Assembly: GCF_022134585.1 (NCBI RefSeq)
Contig: NZ_JAKNCT010000005.1
Location: 1-64,000 of the forward strand
Direction of reading: 5' to 3'
DNA length: 64,000 nt
Origin: Mesosutterella porci
GTDB taxonomy: Bacteria; Pseudomonadota; Gammaproteobacteria; Burkholderiales; Burkholderiaceae_F
The notes under the pieces were generated by a model. The model saw nothing but the letters and a program-made list of their open reading frames with translations, was not told the DNA's origin and made no database searches. The stretch's first letter is position 1. Every line of letters starts with the position of its first letter. Position numbers and translations under genes: made by a program. Shown piece after piece: positions 8,067 to 16,649 of this stretch.

Positions 8067-9552
8067 GAACTACCTCAAATCGAATACCGCTCTCGCTCGC
8101 AAGCAGCCTGCAGCGAGCCATTTGAAGCGTTTTCTGGATCAGGGAATTCGGGACTAGAAAAAGGACAAAAACTCCAGTTTAACAAATTCATCCCTGCCGC
8201 CTAAACTCGATTTTCTCTCCCAGCTCCGCTGCCCCGGTTCTTTCATCAAAGACATGAAACGAGAAGCGGACGGAAGCATTCACATCTACTTGGAACCTGT
8301 GTGCGAAGCAGTCTGCCCCGCTTGCGGTAAACGGTGTTTCTCAATTCACGAAAGCACGCGACGGATTGTGAGAGACGCGGGAACGCGTGTACGTTCACTT
8401 TGAAGCCCGGCGGGTTCAATGCAGCTGCGGCTGTCATAGGACGGAACGCCTGCCCTGGGTCAGCCAGCGATCCAGGCTGACGAATCTGATGATCGCTAAC
8501 ATCCAATCCCTGCTCCGGCTCCGTGTGTCCATCAGCGATGCAGCCGCCCACTACCGCCTGAGCTGGGACACGGTCAAGGCTTGTGACAAGGTTCTCCTCA
8601 AGTATTTATTCCAGAAAGTTGATTTCACCGGTGTGAAGCACCTGGCCATTGACGAATTCGCCGTCCATAAGGGGCATCGGTACGCAACGGTCGTCATGGA
8701 TCTGGGCACAAGGCGCATCCTGTGGGTAGGAAAGGGAAAAAGCCGCAGAGACGTGGAGCCCTTCTTTGAACTCCTGCGGCAACACCACGCCTCCGGCCAG
8801 ATCCAGTCCGCATCCTGCGACATGAACGCCGCATATCCTCGGATGGTGAAGGATCACCTGAAGGGGGCGTCGCGGTCTATGACCTTTTCCACGTCATGGC
8901 CAATTTTATCAAGGAGGTCCTGACTGAGGCCAAGACCGTCATCCGTGAGCAGATACGGAAGGAACTTCGTAAAAACAGCAAAATCCGGGAGAACGAGGAA
9001 ACGAGGGAAAGCAGAGCCGGTCAGGTCAGGAAGCTCTCCGATTTGAAAAGCGCGGAATGGGTGCTTGCGCGGCGGCCGGACGATCTGCAGGTCGACAGAC
9101 AGGAGCAGTTGAACCGTCTGAAGGCCGACAACGAGCTGCTGGCTTCCCTCTACCCGATTGCCGATTTAATCCGAAGAATATGGTGCTGCCGTTCGGAGGT
9201 TCTGGCTCGTGAGGCATTACAAAAAACAAAAAACCTGCTGGAGACTGCAGCTGAGAAACATGATTTCAGTCCAGCACGGAGATTTGCCAAAATGCTCGGC
9301 CGCCGCGCAGAAGGCATTGTCAATGCCGGGAAGTTCAAACGGGGTACCGGCCTCCTTGAAGGAGCGAACAATGCGATCAAAGTGCTCAGGCGAATGGCAT
9401 ACGGCTTCAGAGACTTTGAGTATTTTGTACTGAAAATCAAGTCCATTTTCCCCGGAAGGAACCTGTCTCCATGGAGAAGCCTTCCAGACTATGCCGCTGT
9501 GTTGAAATCAGGGCTGTGGGTACCAGCCTTTCCCGGTATACCGTGAAGAACC
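8044..9552 (+). mobile_element. ISL3-family insertion sequence, inactive
   Basis: An element of about 1.5 kb bounded by imperfect terminal inverted repeats. The left end reads GGTTCTTCAAGGAATAGCAG; the right end, reverse complemented, reads GGTTCTTCACGGTATACCGG. Inside is an ISL3-type transposase broken by two frameshifts. ISL3 elements usually leave 8-bp target duplications, but the flanks (TCATTAAT before, AGGTTATG after) do not match. The copy is therefore old or one side was rearranged. It lies upstream of the autotransporter promoter. Confidence 0.8.
8176..9546 (+). pseudogene. ISL3-family transposase, two frameshifts
   Basis: Three consecutive frames together make an ISL3 transposase. 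The first piece (to about 8400) carries the N-terminal zinc-binding region with CPACGKRC. The second (8387-8923) has the paired CSCGC, the helix-turn-helix and the DDE core beginning HLAIDEFAVHKGHRYATVV and RRDVEPFFELL. The third (8896-9546) has the long helical insertion and the C-terminal catalytic region RRAEGIVNAGKFKRGTGLLE, where family members read GxxEGxNxxIK (LLEGANNAIK here). The shifts fall near 8395 and near 8890. No plausible start codon with a ribosome-binding site is left; an in-frame TAG stands at 8155. The stop of the last piece lies inside the right terminal repeat. The transposase cannot be made as one protein without two frameshifts. Confidence 0.85.
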
Positions 9553-9553
9553 A
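9530..9553. repeat. Right terminal inverted repeat of the ISL3 element
   Basis: Complement of the left end (GGTTCTTCA...GGAA pattern). The transposase stop codon at 9544-9546 is within it. Confidence 0.75.
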
Positions 9554-9826
9554 GGTTATGAAGCTTCAGGGACGATAGGCGGAAAGCTTTGAAAAAAGAA
9601 TCTTTCGCCGCAAGAGAATGACCCGCGAGGACCGGGAGCCGGACCGGACCCTCGGCGCCCTATCATGTGAGAGGCACCAGGCGCTTCGGCCAGCCATTTT
9701 TTTGTCAAAAACAGAAGAATGCGCGAGAGGGCAGGCGCGCCTCTCCCGGGAAGACCCCGGAAAAAGGACTGCTTACAGACGGGCTGCCGCCCGACAAAGC
9801 ACCCCTTTTTCAGGCCGGGCGGACTT
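9554..9826. other. Intergenic stretch without a recognisable gene
   Basis: This lies between the ISL3 element and the stop of the minus-strand permease. I see no start/stop pair with coding character on either strand and no hairpin with a T-run. It probably contains the operon end and pre-insertion flank. Confidence 0.4.
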
Positions 9827-11044
9827 TCAGGAAACTCCTTCCCGATTTTTCTGGGAGGCTCCGAGCCGCCGGCGCTCCGCGTAGAAGCGCACCGCCGCGA
9901 GCGCGAGCAGCACCGTGGCGTAGAGGAGATACTCCCCGTAGGGCCCCGCCATCTCGGAGAGCGTCTTCCCCCTGAAGGCGAAGTCGCGCAGCATGCCGAA
10001 CTGCCAGGTGAGCGGGAAGGCGTTTGAGACGTAATGGACCCAGCCGGGGAACTCGTGCTCGGCCATGGTCATCCCGCCCATGATGAAGCCCGGGGGCACG
10101 ATGAAGATCATGAAGGCCGCCCCGTTGGCAGGCGTGGGCATCCTCCAGGTCACGATCATGGCGAGCAGCCCGATGCAGAGCGGCAGCAGGAACAGGCTGG
10201 GCAGATAGGCGAGGTAGTTCCCCTTGAAGGGCAGCCCGTCAAACTGCACGAGCGCCGCCGTCATCAGGGTGACAGCGGCGCAGTAGCCCAGGCAGTAGGG
10301 GAAGAGCCTCGCGACGAGCGCCGACAGCCCCCGCTCGCAGATCGTGGTTTCCCAGAGCCCCGAGACATGGAGCCGCCCCATGATCATGAGGGAAGTGATG
10401 CCGAAGTAGATGCCGGAAAAGAAATAGAGGAAGGCGAGCACCGTGATGTGCAGAGAATTGGCGGGGTTAAAGAGTCGCCGCACCTCCACTCCGATCCCGG
10501 AGGAGGAGGCACTTTCCGAGGCCTGGGAGGCGGCCCCGAGCGCTGCCAGGTTCGCCGCCGACACCGGCACGCCCTCGGCGGTGGCCACTTCGCTGAGCGA
10601 ATTGAAGACCTCCCCGTTCTGAGCCGCGTTCGTCTGGTCCGCGAAATACCCGACCCGCGCCAAGCCGCGTCCGGTGAGGACCGATTCGGTGAGCCCGCGC
10701 GGAATGTAGATCACGCCCACGAGCTCGTCCTGGCGCAGCAGGCTCTCGGGGTTCACCGGGGAGCGCACCACCTTCGCCACCCGGATATCCCTCGAAGAGT
10801 CGAGGGCGCTGATCAGCGCAGCGCTCTGCGTGGTCCGGTCAAGGTCGATCACCGCGACCGGGGCCTCGATCACGCTCATCTGGGTGAAAAAGAGGCCGAG
10901 AACGACGGTGGTCACAACGGCAGCCATGACCGAGAGCTTGTGATAGGGCACGAAATGGCCCGAGGTCATCGCCTCGAGCTCCTCGAACATCGAGTCAATG
11001 ATGTCCTGCAGCCACTTGGAGCGGCCCCTGCGCACTTCAGGCAT
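9827..11044 (-). CDS. ABC-2 type transporter permease (YhhJ/YbhS-like)
   Basis: This inner-membrane permease has the layout of ABC-2 efflux permeases: one N-terminal membrane segment (MAAVVTTVVLGLFFTQMSVI, about residues 44-63), a periplasmic domain of about 130 residues, then five more hydrophobic segments from about residue 200. The periplasmic part opens with VAVIDLDRT, as in YbhS/YhhJ relatives. The last part contains FIVPPGFIMGGMTMAEHEFP, the family signature before the final helices. Its ATG overlaps the end of the HlyD gene by eight bases (ATGCCTGA), so the two are translationally coupled. No ATP-binding subunit is encoded next to it, which is odd for this class: either an ATPase is supplied in trans or the permease works differently. 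Regulation is probably by the MarR protein at the head of the operon. The substrate is unknown. Confidence 0.8.
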   Translation of the reverse strand: MPEVRRGRSKWLQDIIDSMFEELEAMTSGHFVPYHKLSVMAAVVTTVVLGLFFTQMSVIEAPVAVIDLDRTTQSAALISALDSSRDIRVAKVVRSPVNPESLLRQDELVGVIYIPRGLTESVLTGRGLARVGYFADQTNAAQNGEVFNSLSEVATAEGVPVSAANLAALGAASQASESASSSGIGVEVRRLFNPANSLHITVLAFLYFFSGIYFGITSLMIMGRLHVSGLWETTICERGLSALVARLFPYCLGYCAAVTLMTAALVQFDGLPFKGNYLAYLPSLFLLPLCIGLLAMIVTWRMPTPANGAAFMIFIVPPGFIMGGMTMAEHEFPGWVHYVSNAFPLTWQFGMLRDFAFRGKTLSEMAGPYGEYLLYATVLLALAAVRFYAERRRLGASQKNREGVS

Positions 11045-12260
11045 GGGTCTTCACCTCGATGGTCATGCCGGGCTCCACCCCGGACTGCGGCGTGACGTAG
11101 ATGCGGGCAATGAAGGAGGTGAGGTCGGCCTGGCCGCGCTCGCGCGTGCCGCGGATCTCGGCAAAGGAGGGCGCCCGGTAGAGCACCCGCACGATGCCCT
11201 GCACCTTCCGGCCCGAGGCGGTCGTGCCGGTCACCGTGCTCCCCTCGGAAAAGCGCGGGACGTCCTTCTCGCTCACATAGATCTCGTAGTACTGGCGGGA
11301 GGACTGCAGGAGCACGGCGGGGCTGCCGGCGCTCACCATGTCGCCGGGCTGATAGAGCAGCTTCACGATCTTGCCGTCCTCGGGCGCTGTGAGGGTGAGG
11401 CGGCCGCGCTCGACTTGGAGCGACTCAAGGTCGGCGCGCAGCTGCTCGCCCTGAGCTTCGAGCTGCCTCACCTTCAGGCGCCGGTTTTCAATGGATGCGC
11501 GGGTATCGGCGATGGAGGACAGCCGCATGCCCTCCGCGCTTCCGGTCCGCTCAAGGCGCGCAAGGCCCGAGCGGTTCGCACCCACCGTGGCAGCCGCGAG
11601 GTTCTTGCGGGTGTTGGCAAGCGCCGCGGCCGCCGACTCCCAGCTGCTCTTGGCCGAGTCAAAGCTCGACTGCGACACCGCCCCCGAACCCACGAGCTCC
11701 CGGGCCCTTCCGAAGTCCGCCCGGGCGCGCCGCTCAGCGGCCGCGGCCGAGTCAAGGGTCGCCTTGACCGCCTCGATCGTGCGCCAGGCGTTTTTCTCCG
11801 TCGTGGAGGCGGCCGCAAGGTCGATGCCGATCTGGCGCTTCTCGGACTCGACCGAAGCCTCGTTCTCGGCGATCTGCGCTTTAAGGCGCTTCACCGCAAT
11901 GGCGTTGTCCACGCCGTCGAGCGTCATCAGGGGGTCGCCCTTCTTCACCCGGCCGCCCTCCTGGACGGGCCGCTCAATAAGGCGCCCGGAGACCTTCTCG
12001 AAGGCCACGTTCACCTCTTCGGCGGTGAGGATGCCGTACTTCTGGCGCTGCGCGAGCGTGTCTGCGTCGTGCCGAGGGCCGAGCAGCATGAGGACGACCC
12101 CGATCACAAAGAGCGCTCCGAGCGCCGCCACGGGCTTAAGAAGCTGGCGTTGCCCTCCGGCGGGCCGGCCGAGGCGCTGCGGCCTGCTGTCCTGCGCGGG
12201 CGAGCCCGCGTCTCCCGGATTCCCGCTCTGGACCATTATTTTTTGATTATTTTCTTTCAT
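11037..12260 (-). CDS. HlyD-family periplasmic adaptor (membrane fusion protein)
   Basis: This adaptor links an inner-membrane exporter to an outer-membrane channel. A single membrane anchor lies at about 44-60 (VAALGALFVIGVVLMLL) after a Pro/Gln-rich cytoplasmic tail. A lipoyl-type half motif (VSGRLIERPVQEGGRVKKGD) follows at about 90-110, then a long Ala/Glu/Arg-rich coiled coil (about 120-290). The second lipoyl half (LTAPEDGKIVKLLYQPGDMV) and a beta-barrel region complete it. The length (407 aa) is normal. The gene starts 35 bases after marR and overlaps the permease gene by eight bases, giving an operon marR-hlyD-permease. The stretch around its start is strikingly AT-rich (AAAGAAAATAATCAAAAAAT), which would keep the ribosome-binding region unstructured. 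An ATG eight codons downstream could also serve. Confidence 0.85.
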   Translation of the reverse strand: MKENNQKIMVQSGNPGDAGSPAQDSRPQRLGRPAGGQRQLLKPVAALGALFVIGVVLMLLGPRHDADTLAQRQKYGILTAEEVNVAFEKVSGRLIERPVQEGGRVKKGDPLMTLDGVDNAIAVKRLKAQIAENEASVESEKRQIGIDLAAASTTEKNAWRTIEAVKATLDSAAAAERRARADFGRARELVGSGAVSQSSFDSAKSSWESAAAALANTRKNLAAATVGANRSGLARLERTGSAEGMRLSSIADTRASIENRRLKVRQLEAQGEQLRADLESLQVERGRLTLTAPEDGKIVKLLYQPGDMVSAGSPAVLLQSSRQYYEIYVSEKDVPRFSEGSTVTGTTASGRKVQGIVRVLYRAPSFAEIRGTRERGQADLTSFIARIYVTPQSGVEPGMTIEVKTHA

Positions 12261-12295
12261 TATTTCTTTATTTTTTCTCTAAAATCAATCGTTTC

Positions 12296-12805
12296 TCATT
12301 CATCGTCAGCCGGATCGGAAAGCTTGAGCAGCAGCCGGGCGAGCTCCCTGCGCTCCTGACCGGAGAGCCGATCCGAGAAAGCCGCCACGCGCTTCAGGTG
12401 TCCGGGGAAAATCCTCCCGATCAGCTCGATCCCCTCGGACGTAATCTGCACCCGCCTCGCCCGCGCGTCGTCCGCGAGCCGCTCCACCCGCACGAGGGGC
12501 TTTGGCGCCTGGCGCATGCGCCGCAGCATGATCGACATCGTGGGCGGGGTGACGCCCACCCGGAGCGCAAGCTCGCGCACCCCGAGACCCAAAGGCTGCT
12601 CGCGCAGCGCCATGAGAAGCAGGAACTTCCCCTCAGAGAGCCCCTCGCGCTCAAGGGGCGCGATGATCTCCTCCTGCACGCGCGAGGCGCAGTTCAGTAG
12701 CGACAGCGTGAGCGCGGCCGCCTCCGGTGCGAGTCTCACGCCCGCCTTTTTCACGTTCTTCTCGATCGTCTCGAGGCTGGGAAGCTTTCTGATGCGGTAG
12801 TTCAT
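12296..12805 (-). CDS. MarR-family transcriptional regulator
   Basis: A 169-residue winged-helix regulator. The recognition region reads LGVRELALRVGVTPPTMSIM (about 94-113), followed by the wing LVRVERLADDARARRVQITSEG (about 122-143) with the typical DxRxxRV pattern. N- and C-terminal helices supply the dimer interface. It is the first gene of an efflux operon (HlyD adaptor and ABC-2 permease follow on the same strand). A near-perfect 22-bp palindrome lies four bases upstream of its start codon (12809-12830), the usual place for autorepression. MarR proteins are generally released from DNA by phenolic or other small aromatic ligands; the ligand here cannot be told. An extended N-terminus (residues 1-30) precedes the domain. 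Confidence 0.88.
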   Translation of the reverse strand: MNYRIRKLPSLETIEKNVKKAGVRLAPEAAALTLSLLNCASRVQEEIIAPLEREGLSEGKFLLLMALREQPLGLGVRELALRVGVTPPTMSIMLRRMRQAPKPLVRVERLADDARARRVQITSEGIELIGRIFPGHLKRVAAFSDRLSGQERRELARLLLKLSDPADDE

Positions 12806-12808
12806 TTA

Positions 12809-12830
12809 AATAGTTAGCCGGCTAAATATT
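12809..12830. promoter_or_regulatory. Probable MarR operator palindrome
   Basis: AATAGTTAGCCGGCTAAATATT is a 22-bp palindrome with a perfect 12-bp core (TTAGCCGGCTAA) and one mismatched pair in the arms. It sits directly before the marR start, in an AT-rich patch, between marR and the divergent NhaC-type gene. Confidence 0.7.
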
Positions 12831-13006
12831 TGCGAAGTTTAATCGTTTCCGTCCGACCCGGCATGCAGAAAAAGGGGATGACAGGGAAAAATCCCCATGA
12901 GCGAATTCAGGTGCGGCGCTGCCTTTGACCTGCGCTTCCAGCGATGTCCCTGGTCCGGAAAAGCCCGGTGTGATCCGCCCGGCGCCAGACCGGGCCCCGC
13001 GTTCCC

Positions 13007-14272
13007 ATGAAAAACTGCGTCCTGCTCCTCGTGCTGCAGGGGCCGTTGCTTGGAGCCCTGTTTCTAGGCTTCCCGCTTTTCTCGAGTTACGCGTTGCTGC
13101 AGGGCCACCCGCTGCGCCGGGTCCTCGCAATGGCCTGGAGCAGCATATGGAAGGTGCGATTGCTTTTCATCGTCTTCATGCTGATCGGGATGCACACCGG
13201 GGCCTGGCGCGCCTCGGGCACCAGCGCCTACCTCGTCCTGCTCTTCCCGGAGATGATCCGCCCGTCCTGCTTTCTGCTGCTTGCCTTTCTCGCGAACTGC
13301 GCGGTGTCGTTTCTCCTGGGCTCGTTCTTTGCCACGGCCGCAACCATGGGCGTGGTGTCGATGAACATCGGCCTGAACCTCGGCGTTCCGCCCCTTTTCA
13401 CCGGCGGGGCCATCCTCTCGGGCGTTTATTTCGGGGACCGGATGAGCCCCGTGTCCACGAGCGCCATGCTGGTGGGCGTACTCACCGGCACGGATATCTA
13501 CCGCAGCATCCGCAGCATGGCCTGCTCGGCCTTCGCGCCCTTTCTCCTCGCCTGCGCGGCCTACTTCCTGCGGGGCCTTCGGGAAAGCGCCGGGGCGGGG
13601 GCTCCGGCCGCCGACAGCCTCCGGGGCTTTGCCGCCCTTTACAGCTTTTCGCCCTGGCTGCTCCTGCCCGCCCTGTCCATACTCGGCTGCAGCCTCCTGC
13701 GGGTCCCCATCCGCTGGAACATGGCGCTCAGCATCGCACTGGCCGCGCTGCTCGCGCTCTTCGAGCAGGGCATGCCGGCCCGGGAGCTCGCCCGCTCCCT
13801 CATTCTCGGCTACCGCTCGCCCCCGCCCGAGCTCTCGGGGCTGGCTGACGGCGGAGGGCTCGTCTCCATGCTCAAGGTCGCGGCGATCGTCTGCCTTTCC
13901 TCCTTCTACGCCGGGATCTTCGAGGCGACCGGGCTGCTCGACGGCCTGAAGGCAAAGTTCGAGAGCCTCGCAGCGCGCCGGGGACGCGCGCCCGCGGTCG
14001 CCGCGGCCGGCCTTTTTTCTTCGCTGATCGCATGCAACCAGACCTTTGCCATCGTGCTTACGCATCAGATCTGCAGCCGCTTCGGCCTTTCACGCGAAAA
14101 GCTCGCCCTCGCGCTTGAAGACTCGGCCGTGATCCTCTCGCCGCTCGTGCCCTGGTCGATCGCCTGCGCGGCGGTGCTCGACGCGACAGGCTCTGCGGCC
14201 GGCGCCGTTTTCTTCGCCGTCTATCTCTACCTGATCCCGCTCTGGAACCTCTGGCGCAGCCGCGGCCTATAG
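13007..14272 (+). CDS. NhaC-family Na+/H+ (or substrate/proton) antiporter
   Basis: A 421-residue polytopic membrane protein with about eleven hydrophobic segments. It carries NhaC-family landmarks: the pocket GVYFGDRMSPVSTSAML (about 143-159) with the conserved Asp and Ser/Thr residues, FYAGIFEATGLLDGL in the middle, and the late block SLIACNQTFAIVLTHQICSR, with LEDSAVILSPLVPWSIACAA near the end. NhaC proteins exchange Na+ for protons, and relatives exchange malate/lactate or other solutes. It is divergent from the marR efflux operon, about 200 bases away, and has no obvious partner. The ribosome-binding site is poor. Family assignment is firm; the ion and solute are not resolved. Confidence 0.85.
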   Translation: MKNCVLLLVLQGPLLGALFLGFPLFSSYALLQGHPLRRVLAMAWSSIWKVRLLFIVFMLIGMHTGAWRASGTSAYLVLLFPEMIRPSCFLLLAFLANCAVSFLLGSFFATAATMGVVSMNIGLNLGVPPLFTGGAILSGVYFGDRMSPVSTSAMLVGVLTGTDIYRSIRSMACSAFAPFLLACAAYFLRGLRESAGAGAPAADSLRGFAALYSFSPWLLLPALSILGCSLLRVPIRWNMALSIALAALLALFEQGMPARELARSLILGYRSPPPELSGLADGGGLVSMLKVAAIVCLSSFYAGIFEATGLLDGLKAKFESLAARRGRAPAVAAAGLFSSLIACNQTFAIVLTHQICSRFGLSREKLALALEDSAVILSPLVPWSIACAAVLDATGSAAGAVFFAVYLYLIPLWNLWRSRGL

Positions 14273-14728
14273 AGCCTCCTCCCGCCCCGGCCGGCTCCGC
14301 CCCCGCGCGCTCTGCTTCTTGGAAAAAGCGTCGGAGCCGTTTACATTTATACCCCTTTATAGTTATCTCAGACAACATAGCCAAAAGTGGTAATCATAGT
14401 CATAAATTTTTAATTTCATTCAATAATAAATGGCCGGCATTCCAAGCGCCCCGGGCTTTTCATCATTTGCCTTAATATTCATAACACACTGTTTTATATA
14501 ACTTAAATCTTATTAAGGCCCTATTGACTTTACCTTAATCATAACTACTTAACCATAATGCTGCAGATCAATTGCTTTGCAATTTTTTAACGCCCTCTCA
14601 GCTCCCGATGACGCACTCTTCCTCCGTTTAACTAAAATTTTATTGTCGATGGGATTACACTTATAAATGGTAATTCTATAGATAAATTGCATTAGGTCTT
14701 ATGCAGTAGCCTAACAAGGAGAGAGAAC
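14273..14728 (+). promoter_or_regulatory. AT-rich upstream region of flavoreductase A with repeated CTTAA motifs
   Basis: These 456 bases contain no gene and become abruptly AT-rich after about 14340, unlike the flanks. Related motifs recur: CCTTAATATTCATAACA (14470-14486), CCTTAATCATAACTA (14533-14547), CTTAACCATAATG (14548-14560), and GGGCCTTAATAAG on the other strand (about 14506-14518). They are good candidates for binding sites of a response regulator or anaerobic regulator controlling the gene at 14729. A ribosome-binding site (AAGGAGAGAG) precedes the ATG. Confidence 0.45.
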
Positions 14729-16633
14729 ATGACAAACAGGATTTCCCGTCGTTCATTCCTGGGCGGCTCAGTCGCGATGGGCGGGGCCATGATGGCTTTT
14801 GCAGGCGACGCGCTTGCCGCCAAAGGCGGCAAATCCTCGAAGGCTCCCGCGAAGTGGGACTTCGAGGCTGACGTCGTTGTTGTGGGCGCCGGCGCTTCCG
14901 GCATCCCGGCCGCGATCCGCGCCCGCGAGGCGGGCCTGAGCGCCCTCATCGTCGATGCCAACTACGACATCGGCGGCCACGCGATCATCTCTCAGGGCAA
15001 CACGCTGCTGGGCGGCGGCAACGCGGTCCAGAAGAAATACGGCATTCAGGACAGCCCCGAGACCTGGTTCAAGGATCTGACCGACTGGTCTGTCATCCTG
15101 CCCAACGGCTTCCCTGACTTCCGCTTCAACGACCGCGAGATGCAGTACCTCATCGCGATGAACGGCGTGCCCACCTACGACTGGCTCGTGAAGATCGGCG
15201 TGCCCTTCCTCGACAAGGCCCCGAACAACGCGGGCGCCTACGGCGCGGGCTGCAGTGCTCCGCGCGAGCTGCACTTCGCCTGGACCAAGGGCGCCTGCCC
15301 CGAAGCCCCGAACGGAAAATCCGGCACGGTGCTCATGCGCGCACTGGAAAAGGCGGCCCTCAAGGCGGGCGTGAAGTTCCTGATGAACTACTACATGGAT
15401 GAGATTGTCCCCGAGACGAAGAACGGGGAGGTCGCAGGCGTGCTCGGCATCCGCGCCCACAGGACCCCGAAGGTTCTGCCCGACGGCAAGGAGCTCGTCG
15501 CCTTCAACGGCGCCAATCCGCTCTACATCAAGCACAAGGCGAAGAAGATCACGGTGCGCGCGAAGAAGGCCCTCGTGCTCGCCACGGCCGGCTATACCGA
15601 CAACGTGAAGTTCCGCCGCATGGTCGACCCGCGCCTTACCGAAGAGTTCGCCTCCGCGGCCTGCGAATACTCTCCGCAGGACGGCTCGGGCACGCTCGCC
15701 GCCATGAAGCTGGGCGCCGCCCTCTGGGGCGTGACCAACGCGAACACCGACCGCTCGATCTCGATCACCCGCGGCGCCGTGGTGGGCGTGCACGACACCT
15801 ACCTCAAGTGGGAGCCCGAGTCCCCGATCTTCCCGCTCGTGAAGCACTCGGGCGTGTCGATCCGCAACTGGCAGGACGCAATCGTCGTGAACTGGTGCGG
15901 CAAACGCTTCTACGATGAACTCGTCTCCGCCGGCCAGGTGAAGAACGGCGCGGCGCTCACCTCCTACGGCACCTCCAACGCCACCCGCGGCCTCATGAAC
16001 GGCACGAACGGCGCTCACTTCAAGGACCTCAAGACCAACCCCTACGTCCAGGGCGACTACAACAACTACAAGCGCACACCGTTCAACCCGATCAACTTCA
16101 TTCCGGCCGCGCTCGCCATCAACGAGGGCTCCTCTGAGTCGAACAACTGGTCCTCCGGCCCGCAGTGGGCGATCTTTGACTCCGACGGCGTGAAGCGCGA
16201 GCGCATGCACATCAGCGACACCTCGGTCGACCCGCAGTACTTCTTCAAGGCCGACACGATCGAAGAGCTCGCCGCGAAGATCAACACGAACCCCTGGATG
16301 AAGCACAAGATCGACCCGAAGGCGCTGGCCGCGACGGTGGACCGCTACAACAGCTTCGTCGACAAGGGCGAGGATCCGGACTTCGGCAAGCCCAAGCCCC
16401 AGTACAAGATCGCAAAGGCCCCGTTCTACGCGGCCTGGACCTCCGTCACACTGCACGACTGCTACTGCGGCCTGCACGTGAACAAGGAGTGCGGCGTGCT
16501 CACCTGGGACGAGAAGCCGATCAAGGGCCTCTACGCCGTGGGCGAGGTGACGGGCGGGTCCTCCATGCACGGGCTCTCCCGCGGCCTGATTATGTCCTAC
16601 GTGCTCGGCAAGAAGTTCGCGAGCCTGAAGTAA
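14729..16633 (+). CDS. Flavoreductase A: Tat-exported FAD reductase of the flavocytochrome c / fumarate reductase superfamily
   Basis: A 634-residue periplasmic flavoprotein. The Tat signal NRISRRSFLGG is at residues 3-13 with cleavage near ALAAKGG. A Rossmann FAD site (VVVVGAGASGIPAAIRAREAG) begins near residue 49, and the C-terminal FAD loop is GLYAVGEVTGGSSMHG. A histidine stands where the HHTMGG block of flavocytochrome c3 would be (LHDCYCGLHV). The segment equivalent to GKRFVNEITTR reads GKRFYDELVSA, so the catalytic arginine (Arg402 of Shewanella flavocytochrome c3) is absent. The usual C-terminal HGANRLGGNA is also changed (SMHGLSRGLI). It probably reduces an unsaturated or related organic acceptor other than fumarate, taking electrons from the tetrahaem cytochrome encoded 16 bases downstream. 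It is about 130 residues longer than flavoreductases B and C, from insertions in the middle. Confidence 0.88.
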   Translation: MTNRISRRSFLGGSVAMGGAMMAFAGDALAAKGGKSSKAPAKWDFEADVVVVGAGASGIPAAIRAREAGLSALIVDANYDIGGHAIISQGNTLLGGGNAVQKKYGIQDSPETWFKDLTDWSVILPNGFPDFRFNDREMQYLIAMNGVPTYDWLVKIGVPFLDKAPNNAGAYGAGCSAPRELHFAWTKGACPEAPNGKSGTVLMRALEKAALKAGVKFLMNYYMDEIVPETKNGEVAGVLGIRAHRTPKVLPDGKELVAFNGANPLYIKHKAKKITVRAKKALVLATAGYTDNVKFRRMVDPRLTEEFASAACEYSPQDGSGTLAAMKLGAALWGVTNANTDRSISITRGAVVGVHDTYLKWEPESPIFPLVKHSGVSIRNWQDAIVVNWCGKRFYDELVSAGQVKNGAALTSYGTSNATRGLMNGTNGAHFKDLKTNPYVQGDYNNYKRTPFNPINFIPAALAINEGSSESNNWSSGPQWAIFDSDGVKRERMHISDTSVDPQYFFKADTIEELAAKINTNPWMKHKIDPKALAATVDRYNSFVDKGEDPDFGKPKPQYKIAKAPFYAAWTSVTLHDCYCGLHVNKECGVLTWDEKPIKGLYAVGEVTGGSSMHGLSRGLIMSYVLGKKFASLK

Positions 16634-16649
16634 GGCAGGAGGAAGGGAT

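Noticed and set aside
10034-11095. A 353-codon plus-strand frame opposite the ABC-2 permease
   Set aside because: His/Asp/Gly/Arg-rich antisense composition and no match to any family; the permease on the other strand is clear.
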